Origin: Oceanobacter sp.
Lineage (GTDB): Bacteria > Pseudomonadota > Gammaproteobacteria > Pseudomonadales > Oceanobacteraceae
DNA length: 43,633 nt
Direction: 5' to 3'
Assembly (NCBI GenBank): GCA_002733645.1
Contig: NVWL01000008.1
Span: 770 to 44,402, forward strand
The position numbers and the translations under genes are program-made. Positions 14,925 through 24,194 of the stretch are shown here, piece by piece (position 1 is the stretch's first letter; each line of letters begins with the position of its first letter). The notes under the pieces are model-generated. The model searched no databases. It saw only the letters and a list, made by a program, of their open reading frames with translations, and was not told the origin of the DNA.

Positions 14925-17852
14925 TTAAACTGAATATTCTGCGAATAAACGGCTTCGACGACTACCTAATAATAACAATCCACCCATCATCAGCCAGAAC
15001 ACACCGAGTGCTCCTCCGCCTCCACTACTGCCTGAGGACGTGCTATTTTCTGGAGCAGATGAAGCGTTACGCTCTACCGTAAAGGTAATACTTGCATCAT
15101 CACTTAAAGGTGAATAGCGATTATCTGTAGCAACAACCGCCACCGTATATTCGCCGTCTGGAATGTTATCTGAACTGAACGAAGCACTCGTGTTATCTGT
15201 TTCACCCATAATTGATACATCAGAGAGCGTCCACGTTAATGTATGAACATCACTCGCATCAGGATCTGTAATTACTGCTTCAATAGTGACATCTCCGGCA
15301 CCAACAATCACATCAGGAACCACATCACCATCTTGCTTCAATACCAGCGTAACATCGGGCGGCTGATTAATATCCAACGAGCCATCGCCATCGCTGTCGC
15401 GGTAAACAACACCATCAATAATCAAACCTGGCAGCTCTTGGTTCGATCCAAAATCCCAAACACTGCTATCCCACGATGCATATAAGGTATTACTAATTAA
15501 ACACTCGGCATCGTCGCTCGAAGTTGGGCATTGCAGTTCCGCTAAAGCCGCACCAAAATAACCATCTAACTCCGCTTCGTCATCGCTAAATGCTTGCCCA
15601 GTCGTGTCTGTAGCCCAATGACTGTTTATGATAGAAAAGGCGGAGTTACCCCCGTTTTGCCCAATCAAGCCACCAACGCCAGAATTACCATTTACGTATC
15701 CGGTGGCAAAACTATTGTTTAAAGAGGAATTTGAACTCTCTCCAGCCAAACCGCCGACATATCGATCACCAGTAACACTGCCCGTCGCAAAACTATTGTT
15801 TAAAGATCCCCGATATACACGTCCAGCCAAGCCGCCAACGTAACCATCACCAGTGACAATACCGGTGGAATAACTCTGAGTGACGCTTGCATCAGTCAAA
15901 TGACCCGCTAAACCACCTACGTAGTAACCACCTGTCACACTCATTAGTTTACCGGTCAGGCCCAGATTACGAAGGGACGCAGCTTCACCCTTCACATAAC
16001 CAAATAGGCCGACATAACCCGTACTGGGACGATCTATATACAGGTTACGTATTTGATGCCCATTACCATCGAACGTCGCGTTGAAAGCGGAACTTTGGTC
16101 ACCGATCGGCTGCCACCCTTCGCCATCATTCCAATAGGTATCGTTTTCATCCATCACACCATCGGCGTTGGTGTCAAAATCCAGCGTAGTGGTCAGTTCA
16201 TACCCGGCGCAGTGTCGTTGCAGAGTCCCCTCAAGAATAACCGCTGGGCAACCAGAGCTGTCAATGTCACCACCTTCGGATAACGTGCGCCCTGCACCGT
16301 TCAGGTTGTAACGCACCGCGTTTAATTGCTCTAGAGTGGATACTTCAATTAAGCCATTGGAGTCGGCATCGGCATTTAGTACCCCATTGGTATCACTATC
16401 CTGACTATCAATAACGCCGTCGTTATCAACATCATTAAGCGACGTATCGAGCGTTAGCCCCGAATCATTTTGGCAACTGGCATCACAGCCAGCGGCCCAG
16501 CTATCTGGCTGGCTATCAAGATCCGCATCTAACCAAGCCGCAGACGTCATCGGAAACTGATCAAGCGTTAACCCACTGGTCGATCGGCATTCAGCATCGC
16601 AACCAGTCGTCCAAATATCTGGATAGCCATCGCCATCATTATCAACAGAACCCGCCCGATTATTTGGGAAGGCATCATCGCCATCCAGCGATCCATCGCC
16701 ATCGCTGTCGCGGTAGATAACGCCATCAATAATTAAACCCGGTAGCTCTTGGCTCGACCCAAAATCCCACACCGTAGTATCCCACGAAGCATACAAGGTA
16801 TTACTAATTAAACATTCAGAATCATCGCTCGAAGTCGGGCACTGCAGTTCAGCTGAGGTGATGCCTAAATAGTTTCCGACAACTGGTTCATCAGTACCTA
16901 AATTTTGCCCCGAAAGATCAAGGCTCCAATAACTATTAGAAATAGTAATAACATCAGGGTCGCCGACAACTCCAATCATTCCCCCCGTCTTATTTAATTC
17001 GCCATTGATCTTACCTGAAGAAAAACTATTCTTTAAAAAAGATGGCCGATGATCTAAATTTCCTGAATATGTTCTACCAACTAACCCACCGGCAGAATAA
17101 GTACCGTTTACTTCCCCTGTAGAAAAACTATTATTTATGATAAATGCATCTGAAATATTCCCTGCTAAACCACCTGCATTACCTCCATTAACCGTACAAG
17201 TAGAAAAGCTACTAACAATAGAAGAATCACTCAACCCCCTTCCAATTAAACCACCAGTAGAAGATGAACCAGAAACCGAACCTGTAGAATAAACATCACC
17301 TAAAACCGCACCTTCACTAAGAACACCCGTAAACGCCCCAACATAGGCACTTAAATTAGCATTCACATTCATTAATTCACCCGTAATCCCAAAATCTCTA
17401 ATAACAACAGTTTCACCCCGAGCATATCCAAACAGCCCAACAAAGTTGGTAGAAGCTTTCTGTATATAAAGATTTAATATTTGATAACCATTACCATCAA
17501 AAATTGCAGTAAAAGGAAAATTATAGTCACCTATCGGCTCCCACCCTTCACCGTCATTCCAGTAGGTGTCGTTTTCATCCATCACACCATCAGCGTTGGT
17601 ATCAAAATTCAGTGTGGTGGTTAATTCAAAACCATTACAGCCTTCGGCTGGGCAGCCGGTGCTCTCGCCATATAGGCTAGTACCGTCGAGGTTGTTTCGG
17701 ATTTCATTAAGATCGGCAAGGCCGTTTATTTCAATTAAGCCGTCGTCATCGAGGTCGTAGTCTGTTCGGCCACTTTCTGCGTAGGCAATGGACACTATTT
17801 CGCATGTGGAAATTACAAGTATTAAAAAACGCTGGAGATATGTGGTGGCCAT
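14925..17852 (-). CDS. GLUG-repeat, GlyGly-CTERM surface or secreted protein
   Basis: A 975-residue exported protein. The signal peptide ends around residue 25 (VSIAYA before ESGRTD). Two homologous halves (about 30-410 and 490-830) each start with a DxDxDGLIEI-type segment, then LTTTLxFDTNADGVMDENDTYWNDGEGW, FDGNGYQI-type and GLUG-like repeats (YVGGLAGRV, STGGLIGRG, YSAGGLVGR). Each half ends with LPGLIIDG and YRDSDGDGSLDG, a thrombospondin-type-3-like calcium-binding motif. An Ig-like segment follows, then a C-terminal GGGGALGVFWLMMGGLLLLG with SRRSR: a GlyGly-CTERM signal, which in known systems is cleaved by rhombosortase after export, usually with type II secretion. It is flanked by terminators on both sides and has no obvious link to T6SS. 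The first half is locally AT-rich compared with the second. Confidence 0.85.
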   Translation of the reverse strand: MATTYLQRFLILVISTCEIVSIAYAESGRTDYDLDDDGLIEINGLADLNEIRNNLDGTSLYGESTGCPAEGCNGFELTTTLNFDTNADGVMDENDTYWNDGEGWEPIGDYNFPFTAIFDGNGYQILNLYIQKASTNFVGLFGYARGETVVIRDFGITGELMNVNANLSAYVGAFTGVLSEGAVLGDVYSTGSVSGSSSTGGLIGRGLSDSSIVSSFSTCTVNGGNAGGLAGNISDAFIINNSFSTGEVNGTYSAGGLVGRTYSGNLDHRPSFLKNSFSSGKINGELNKTGGMIGVVGDPDVITISNSYWSLDLSGQNLGTDEPVVGNYLGITSAELQCPTSSDDSECLISNTLYASWDTTVWDFGSSQELPGLIIDGVIYRDSDGDGSLDGDDAFPNNRAGSVDNDGDGYPDIWTTGCDAECRSTSGLTLDQFPMTSAAWLDADLDSQPDSWAAGCDASCQNDSGLTLDTSLNDVDNDGVIDSQDSDTNGVLNADADSNGLIEVSTLEQLNAVRYNLNGAGRTLSEGGDIDSSGCPAVILEGTLQRHCAGYELTTTLDFDTNADGVMDENDTYWNDGEGWQPIGDQSSAFNATFDGNGHQIRNLYIDRPSTGYVGLFGYVKGEAASLRNLGLTGKLMSVTGGYYVGGLAGHLTDASVTQSYSTGIVTGDGYVGGLAGRVYRGSLNNSFATGSVTGDRYVGGLAGESSNSSLNNSFATGYVNGNSGVGGLIGQNGGNSAFSIINSHWATDTTGQAFSDDEAELDGYFGAALAELQCPTSSDDAECLISNTLYASWDSSVWDFGSNQELPGLIIDGVVYRDSDGDGSLDINQPPDVTLVLKQDGDVVPDVIVGAGDVTIEAVITDPDASDVHTLTWTLSDVSIMGETDNTSASFSSDNIPDGEYTVAVVATDNRYSPLSDDASITFTVERNASSAPENSTSSGSSGGGGALGVFWLMMGGLLLLGSRRSRLFAEYSV

Positions 17853-17961
17853 GGCCGAAACATCCTTTTAACTATTTTTCGTCAGTTTTTATTGTGACGA
17901 TTTAAATCTGTTAGATTTTTTATTAAATTATTTTTTTAAGTTAATTACTTTCATAAACAAC

Positions 17962-17988
17962 AAAAGCGAGAGCTAGGCTCTCGCTTTT
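17962..17988. terminator. Strong bidirectional terminator after clpV
   Basis: AAAAGCGAGAGC and GCTCTCGCTTTT form a perfect 12-bp stem with loop TAG, with T runs in both directions. It lies 20 bp after the clpV stop and marks the end of the core T6SS operon on the minus strand. Confidence 0.9.
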
Positions 17989-18007
17989 ATTTCATGCCAT
18001 ACAACCA

Positions 18008-20668
18008 TTAATTGACGGTGTACGTGAAGTCACCTTCTTCAGTTGCACCGATGTGCACTTTGGTGATTTCTTCATCGTTGGCCATTTTATTCAAGCACTC
18101 TGCGGCCAGTGATGGCAGTAGGGTGCGGTTGAGTATGGTTTCAATGTTACGAGCGCCGGTATCGGATTCCTGACAGCGTGCCACGATGTTGATCAGTACG
18201 TCTTCGTCGTAGCTAAATTCAGCACCGTAGTTTGCGACAATACGTTTTTCAATTTTACGCATGTTGATGGCGGCGATCTGCATCATGTTTTCATCATCCA
18301 ACGGGTAAAAGGCGATGGTATTCGCACGTCCCATAAAGGCTGATTTAAAGTGCTGCAGTAAGTACGGACGAATATTATCGACCAGTACTTCTGGTTCTGG
18401 CTTTTCTTCAACTTGTTCGAAGATCGCGCGAATCGCGTCTTCACCTGCGTTTGAGGTCATGATGATGACGGTGTTTTTAAAGTCGATATCACGACCTTCA
18501 CCGTCTTTGATGGTGCCTTTATCAAACAGGTTGTAGAAAATATCTTGCACACCTGGGTGCGCTTTTTCCATCTCGTCTAACAAAATAACTGAGTAAGGTT
18601 TACGACGCGCAGCTTCCGTTAGGATACCGCCTTCTCCGTAACCCACGTAGCCTGGAGGTGAACCCAGCAGCATAGAAACTTTATGCTCTTCTTTAAACTC
18701 TGACATGTTGATGGTGGTGATGTTTTGCTCGCCCCCGTACAACTGATCTGCCAGTGCGAGTGCGGTTTCTGTTTTACCGACACCACTGGTGCCACAGAAG
18801 AGGAATACGCCTACCGGCTTACGAGGATCAGTTAATCCGGCACGAGAGGTGCGAATCACTTGTGCAACGGCTTCCAGAGCGTGTGGTTGGCCAATCACGC
18901 GCTTACCAAGCTTGTCTGCCAGGGTTTGTACAGCAACGATTTGATCGCTCACCATTTTACCAACAGGAATACCTGTCCAGTTGGCGATGACTTCAGCAAT
19001 GGCTTGCTCGTCTACGTTGGCTTGCATTAATGGCGCTTCGCCTTGAATACCACTTAGCTCTGCGGTTAATGCTTTTAATTTTGTTTTTAATTCTTCTAAC
19101 GCTTCTGGTGCTAGCTTGTCGTCTTCTTTGCCTAAGAAGTCGTGATCAATCTGGTCACGGCATTCACGTATTTGGCTAATTAATTCGCTTTCTTGTCCGT
19201 ACTGTTCTTTCAAAGATGCCAGTAGGTCTTCTGCCGTTTTCTTTTCTGCGTATAAGTCTTCGAGACGTTCCGTATGCTCACCGGTAGCGGCGGCTTCACG
19301 CTCTAGCTTCGTGATGGTGACCTCTGCACGTTGAATACGACGAGTTGCATCTTCAATCGCACCCGGTGTGGCAGATTGACTTAGTGCAACACGTGCACAA
19401 GCGGTATCGAGCAGACTCACTGATTTATCCGGTAACTGACGGCCCGGAATATAACGATGCGATAACTGCACTGAGGCAATGATGGCTTCATCAAGAATAC
19501 GTACTTTGTGGTGCGACTGTAGAGACTCTGAAATACCGCGCATCATGTCGATGGCTTTTTCTTCCGACGGCTCTTCTACTTTTACCACTTGGAAGCGACG
19601 TGTTAACGCTGGGTCACGTTCGAAGTATTTTTTGTATTCGGCCCATGTCGTTGCGGCGATGGTGCGTAGTTCACCACGTGCTAATGCTGGCTTAAGTAAG
19701 TTAGCCGCATCACCTTGGCCTTCTTTACCGCCCGCACCAATCATGGTGTGTGCTTCGTCGATAAATAAAATAATTGGAGCAACTGAAGCACGGACTTCTT
19801 CTATCACGGATTTAAGGCGATTTTCGAATTCACCTTTTACGCTAGCGCCTGCTTGCAGCAAACCTAAATCCAATGTGCGCAAGGCAACGCCTTTTAACGG
19901 ATCAGGCACATCGCCTTCAGCAATGCGTAATGCAAAGCCTTCTACGACGGCGGTTTTACCCACACCGGCTTCACCCGTCATGATAGGGTTGTTTTGGCGG
20001 CGACGAGTAAGAATATCAATGCACTGGCGGATCTCTTCATCACGGCCAAGTACGGGATCAATTTCACCTTTTTTCGCACGCTCAGTTAGGTTAACCGTGT
20101 ATTTATCCAGTGCTGGGGTTTTAGTCGCGCTAACAGGACCTTGCTGAGCACCACCGGCTGCGGATTCATCACCACGCACGAGGTGATCACTCTCACCGGT
20201 TGTGCCGTATATCGCTTTTGCAGTTTCGCGAATCGACTCAGGGGCAATTTCGCGCAGCTCTGGGCAGTTTTCCAGTAATTGGCGGCGCGAACTATCGTCG
20301 AGCATCAAGGCCGCTAGTAAGTGACCTGAGCTAACAATGCCATGCCCATAATCTACCGACGCCAACATCCACGCATTTTTTGCCGCTTCAACAATGCTTG
20401 GAGACAATGCCGCTGGACGCGTGCTGCCATTACGGAACTTAGCAATGGTGGTGGCTAGCTGCTTGGCTAAATTCGATGGATTAACATCATGCTTTTCTAG
20501 CAGGGTCACGAAGTCGGTATCGGTGATATCCAGTAACTTAAGCAACCAATGCTCTAGTTCTACATTGTACTGACTATGAGCAAGACAAAGGCCTGCTGCA
20601 CCCTCTAGTGAGTCACGCATGTACGGCGACATTTTATCGACTAACGATTTCAGGTTGATATTAATCAT
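18008..20668 (-). CDS. clpV: ClpV (TssH), sheath-disassembling AAA+ ATPase
   Basis: An 886-residue ClpB-family ATPase that recycles the contracted TssB/TssC sheath. The N-terminal Clp_N repeat region covers residues 1-150 (YNVELEHWLLKLLD, GHLLAALM). The first AAA domain has GEAGVGKTAVVEG near 231 and ILFIDEAHTMIGAGG. A middle coiled-coil with acidic and basic repeats follows (LEREAAATGEHTERLEDLY). The second AAA domain has GTSGVGKTETALAL near 624, GSPPGYVGYGEGG and VILLDEMEKAHP. I chose ATG 20668 (MININLKSLVDKM), the usual ClpV start; the longer frame to 20704 adds 12 residues of no family match. It is the last gene of the core operon, 109 bp after tssG. Confidence 0.93.
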   Translation of the reverse strand: MININLKSLVDKMSPYMRDSLEGAAGLCLAHSQYNVELEHWLLKLLDITDTDFVTLLEKHDVNPSNLAKQLATTIAKFRNGSTRPAALSPSIVEAAKNAWMLASVDYGHGIVSSGHLLAALMLDDSSRRQLLENCPELREIAPESIRETAKAIYGTTGESDHLVRGDESAAGGAQQGPVSATKTPALDKYTVNLTERAKKGEIDPVLGRDEEIRQCIDILTRRRQNNPIMTGEAGVGKTAVVEGFALRIAEGDVPDPLKGVALRTLDLGLLQAGASVKGEFENRLKSVIEEVRASVAPIILFIDEAHTMIGAGGKEGQGDAANLLKPALARGELRTIAATTWAEYKKYFERDPALTRRFQVVKVEEPSEEKAIDMMRGISESLQSHHKVRILDEAIIASVQLSHRYIPGRQLPDKSVSLLDTACARVALSQSATPGAIEDATRRIQRAEVTITKLEREAAATGEHTERLEDLYAEKKTAEDLLASLKEQYGQESELISQIRECRDQIDHDFLGKEDDKLAPEALEELKTKLKALTAELSGIQGEAPLMQANVDEQAIAEVIANWTGIPVGKMVSDQIVAVQTLADKLGKRVIGQPHALEAVAQVIRTSRAGLTDPRKPVGVFLFCGTSGVGKTETALALADQLYGGEQNITTINMSEFKEEHKVSMLLGSPPGYVGYGEGGILTEAARRKPYSVILLDEMEKAHPGVQDIFYNLFDKGTIKDGEGRDIDFKNTVIIMTSNAGEDAIRAIFEQVEEKPEPEVLVDNIRPYLLQHFKSAFMGRANTIAFYPLDDENMMQIAAINMRKIEKRIVANYGAEFSYDEDVLINIVARCQESDTGARNIETILNRTLLPSLAAECLNKMANDEEITKVHIGATEEGDFTYTVN

Positions 20669-20777
20669 ACGAATTTTTCCTTTTCCGTAATGTGTTTCTT
20701 CCACAGGACTTCAAAGAGTCTCTGAATTTAATTTTCTTACTTTCAACAGTGTTATTCACTGAGGTGCTTCAAACTAA

Positions 20778-21917
20778 TTAAAGTGCCAAAGGCAAATCAT
20801 CATCAGGGACTGCAATATCCTGAGATAATTTTATTGTTATCGATTGCCCATCAAGCAAATCTGGATCGGTATGTGTATTCCACCCAAGTAGCGGGCGATA
20901 GTTTTCAGATTCAAATAAATGTTTTAACGGTATTTGATCGTCCGATAATCTAATTTCGAGATCGAAATCTTGTTCACCACCCACACTGAGTTTAATGAAT
21001 GATTTCAGCTCCTCTAGCCGTTTAGAGCCTGGGGCTAATGCCATAAACTCTTCTTCAGATACTGGCCGAATAATAACCGAGAACTTATTCTGTGCTTGAT
21101 AGCAACGCGCACCTATCACAGTACTTACACCGAGCTGATTATTGGTACCCATCGGATTATCCGCACATGGCATCCGACAATGCACGTCAGAAGGCAGGTC
21201 ATACCACTGCCCCTGAAATTGATCGATCTCGATATTTAAACCAAACATCCCGCTGATACTGCTGCGCAATGATTCTGCCGAGCAAATTGTTCGTCCAAAG
21301 TGCCCTGAAAACCCAGCAATATGCTCATCAGGTATTGATGATCGATACCTCTGTTCAGAGAGGCCAATACCAGAAAGAGACAACAAGGCATCGGTAAAAA
21401 TATCTTCTTTAAGCGCATCACTCTGCTGACTACGCTCGTAGTTGGGCGCTAGGTGGTACTTTTGCCACGCCTCATAGAACATTGAGATTGTTCTGTGATT
21501 AAACAGATCAAAATAATCTTTCAGGGCTGAACTTTTTTTACGCAATTCAGATAGAACAATTTCACTTAGGTAGTGAGGCATTACCCCTTGGCTACCAGTC
21601 AGCCCCATCATCGCGACTTCTACCTGCCATTGCAGTACCGAGTTATCTTCCGTGTCGTAATTAGAAATACGTTTTTGTGAAATCTTTGTGACGTCAGTAC
21701 CGTTAAACGCCAAGCTTGGGCGCGAGGTAAAGTGCATCGCCTCTTGATCAGGACGCGCAAGTGCACCCACGCTATCGGTCGCGAATTCATCCTTATCAGG
21801 ATGCATGCAAGCCGCACGCTCTAGCAGCCGCACTGCCTGAAAGAAATCAAAACGATGCGGTTCAGACTGGAGCTGTTCGACTAGATTAAGGCTTTTTCGC
21901 CGGCGCGAGGTGGCCAT
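20778..21917 (-). CDS. tssG: TssG baseplate protein
   Basis: A 379-residue baseplate subunit (VasB/ImpH family) that works with TssF, TssE and TssK. The conserved start SEPHRFDFFQAVRLLE is at residues 18-33, followed by FTSRPSLAF, GLTGSQGVMPHYLSEIVLSE, LKDYFDLFNHRTISMFYEAWQKY and GRTICSAESLRSSISGMFGL. No later Met fits, so the gene overlaps the 3' end of tssF by 37 bases, suggesting translational coupling. Length is slightly above the usual 330-350 because of the C-terminal part ending DDLPLAL. Confidence 0.92.
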   Translation of the reverse strand: MATSRRRKSLNLVEQLQSEPHRFDFFQAVRLLERAACMHPDKDEFATDSVGALARPDQEAMHFTSRPSLAFNGTDVTKISQKRISNYDTEDNSVLQWQVEVAMMGLTGSQGVMPHYLSEIVLSELRKKSSALKDYFDLFNHRTISMFYEAWQKYHLAPNYERSQQSDALKEDIFTDALLSLSGIGLSEQRYRSSIPDEHIAGFSGHFGRTICSAESLRSSISGMFGLNIEIDQFQGQWYDLPSDVHCRMPCADNPMGTNNQLGVSTVIGARCYQAQNKFSVIIRPVSEEEFMALAPGSKRLEELKSFIKLSVGGEQDFDLEIRLSDDQIPLKHLFESENYRPLLGWNTHTDPDLLDGQSITIKLSQDIAVPDDDLPLAL

Positions 21918-23713
21918 CTCTTGAACTCTCCGTCTTTGCCGCTGAGCTGAATGGCCAAGCGTGTAAATGAGTTAATCGATCCATATAAGCCAAAGAAGCG
22001 CTCTAGTACGCTAGCGAACATAAGCGGGCTGGTACCTGCCAACATAATAGGATCAAGTGTTAATTCAATTTGTGTCCCACGGCACAAGGATACTAAGCCT
22101 TCAATTTGTATCGGGGCTGTAATTGGGTGTGTATGTATCGCCACAATAGAGTCAATCATATTGCGTGTGCTGGCCGAATCACGAAAATCGTATAATCGTA
22201 GAATTTCTTTTAACGCTTCAGCCGAACCGCCACCATTGCTTAACGACAAATGATTCAAATTCAAATGTGAGATCAAGCGCCAATAGCCGCGTTCACGTAA
22301 TGGAGGGCGTATGGTAGCGCCGGGATTCACCACACAGGAAATTCGCTCCGTGGGGTACTCGTTGTCGACCACTTCCATGTACGGCTGCCCCTGCCCAGAA
22401 GGCAACTTTTTCGGCTGATTTCGATTCGTACACAAAAGCTGTAAATCTAAGGTTTGATCACTCACTTCATGCGGATTAAAGTTTAAATCCACAAGTCGAA
22501 TATTCATTTCGGAGGCGAGTTCATTACGGTGTTCGCCTTCGAATATTTCACGACGGCTGGTCAACCAAAATGCTGATTTTTGCTTCTGGTTCTGACTATG
22601 ATCAATGCCGTAAAAAGGGCGGTAGGGTGTGTACTTACCATCACTGTCTGTTGCGCCAGCTTTGATCACACTATAAATTTCTAGGGCATCACGACGACGA
22701 GAATCAGGAATGATTGGATATTCAGATTCAGTGTGCGTCAGCGGAATTGGGTCTGCCGTTTGCTCGAAGATATTCACCACGGGCGTACAGCCTAAGGCGA
22801 ACATATTCACATTCACTTGGTGTTCTAATTCGGTATCGCTTTCTCGTAAGTAGAGATAAATATTTAACGTATCGGTGTAGCTGTCATTAATGCCCATGTC
22901 TAGTTGAGTGAAGTCGATAAACTGAAACTTCTCTTGAAACGAAAAAAACTCAGTCAGTAAGCGATAGCCCATAAAGGATGAGTCTGGGTACGGCAATAGC
23001 CCCTCATCAATATCAAAACCCACTTGCTTTAATGCATCCGCATTAATGATAGTCGGGCGTATATCAGCATCATCATTCGCAATCACGACTCTAAAGCACT
23101 TAGTCAGCATTAAATCGTATAACGGATGAACATGCTGAGCTTGCCCTTTAAGAAACAAGCGTATCTTTGTGAGGTCCATCTCGGCAATGCTGATATCAGC
23201 ACTTAAGCTTTTAAAAGATAACTTAAGCACCGCACTCGCGCCTTGAATATCAAAACTGCCCGGCGCAATAAAAGGTTTCGGCATAAGCTGAGCCGAATCT
23301 AGACGAATAGGCAGCAGCTCAACCGGATATTTTGTAGTGAAACGACACTCTTCATTCTGCGTACTATCGGTCACTAATTCTGTACCTGCAGGGATCGTGA
23401 CAGGTGCATCAAGATCCTCTAATGGCGAGAACTGCGTAATGGCCATAGAGGGGATTGGGCGAAGGTAATGGGGGTATAAGGTCTCCAGCATTGCGTCTGT
23501 TAGCTCAGGAAAATCATCACTGAGTTTTTGCTGAATACGGGCGTTTAAAAATGCAAAACCAGACAGCAGTCGAGCCACTAAGGGATCATCTACAGAATCA
23601 CTGCCAAGCTGTAGGTTTTCCGCTGCCGACGGATGTTGCTTGGCAAACTCTGAAGCAGATTGCTTAATGAAAGCTAATTCTTTTTCATAATGATAAAGCA
23701 GTCTGTCGCTCAT
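21881..23713 (-). CDS. tssF: TssF baseplate protein
   Basis: A 610-residue baseplate scaffold (VasA/ImpG family). It opens with the family signature LLYHYEKELAFIKQSASEFAKQHPSAAENL, then DPLVARLLSGFAFLNARIQQKLSDDFPELTDAMLETLYPHYLRPIPSM. The C-terminal part has GYWRLISHLNLNHLSLS and a GxxFARLxIQ-like LASVLERFFGLYGSINSFTRLAIQLSG. The ATG follows the tssE stop codon with no gap (TAG-ATG), and the 3' end overlaps tssG, so tssEFG are translationally coupled. Nothing is missing compared with the family. Confidence 0.94.
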   Translation of the reverse strand: MSDRLLYHYEKELAFIKQSASEFAKQHPSAAENLQLGSDSVDDPLVARLLSGFAFLNARIQQKLSDDFPELTDAMLETLYPHYLRPIPSMAITQFSPLEDLDAPVTIPAGTELVTDSTQNEECRFTTKYPVELLPIRLDSAQLMPKPFIAPGSFDIQGASAVLKLSFKSLSADISIAEMDLTKIRLFLKGQAQHVHPLYDLMLTKCFRVVIANDDADIRPTIINADALKQVGFDIDEGLLPYPDSSFMGYRLLTEFFSFQEKFQFIDFTQLDMGINDSYTDTLNIYLYLRESDTELEHQVNVNMFALGCTPVVNIFEQTADPIPLTHTESEYPIIPDSRRRDALEIYSVIKAGATDSDGKYTPYRPFYGIDHSQNQKQKSAFWLTSRREIFEGEHRNELASEMNIRLVDLNFNPHEVSDQTLDLQLLCTNRNQPKKLPSGQGQPYMEVVDNEYPTERISCVVNPGATIRPPLRERGYWRLISHLNLNHLSLSNGGGSAEALKEILRLYDFRDSASTRNMIDSIVAIHTHPITAPIQIEGLVSLCRGTQIELTLDPIMLAGTSPLMFASVLERFFGLYGSINSFTRLAIQLSGKDGEFKRWPPRAGEKALI

Positions 23714-24193
23714 CTAAAATATCTCCGACACATTGACCGTCTGATTAATTGGGTTGAGCATTGATTCAAATATAATCAGCTCCTGCACTGGGTTCATGTG
23801 CAGTGTTGCCTCAACGCGAAAACGAATGGTTGGGTCTTCGTTATCGAGTGTCGGGTCGGTCTTAACTTTAACGGTTCGAATTCGTGGTTCGAATTTTAGA
23901 ATCGTCTTCTCAATTTTTTTGCAAAAATCGTTACGGTTATCAAATGAGCTCATATTAATGGTTGATAAATCAGGCAACCCATAATTGAGAACTGAGTCAT
24001 CAAGGTTGCGATATTCAATAGGCGGCGATGAAACGCAATAACGAGTATTAAATAAACTTTCAAGATCACGACGAATGCTTTCACGCAAACAACGTTGAAT
24101 ACGATGACTTTGACGAAAGTCATTGCCCTGATTTTGCTCAAGCAAACGATCTAACATAGGAGCAAAAATGCGTTTGTCGGCACGTCCATTCAT
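23714..24193 (-). CDS. tssE: TssE baseplate protein (gp25-like)
   Basis: A 159-residue gp25/lysozyme-fold baseplate wedge protein that links baseplate and sheath. Signature RESIRRDLESLFNTRY is near residue 33, then LDDSVLNYGLPDL and a C-terminal RFRVEATLHMNPVQELIIFES. The N-terminal RADKRIFAPMLDRLL is typical of the family. It starts one base after the tssC2 stop (TAA-T-ATG) and its stop directly abuts the tssF start. Confidence 0.92.
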   Translation of the reverse strand: MNGRADKRIFAPMLDRLLEQNQGNDFRQSHRIQRCLRESIRRDLESLFNTRYCVSSPPIEYRNLDDSVLNYGLPDLSTINMSSFDNRNDFCKKIEKTILKFEPRIRTVKVKTDPTLDNEDPTIRFRVEATLHMNPVQELIIFESMLNPINQTVNVSEIF

Positions 24194-24194
24194 A

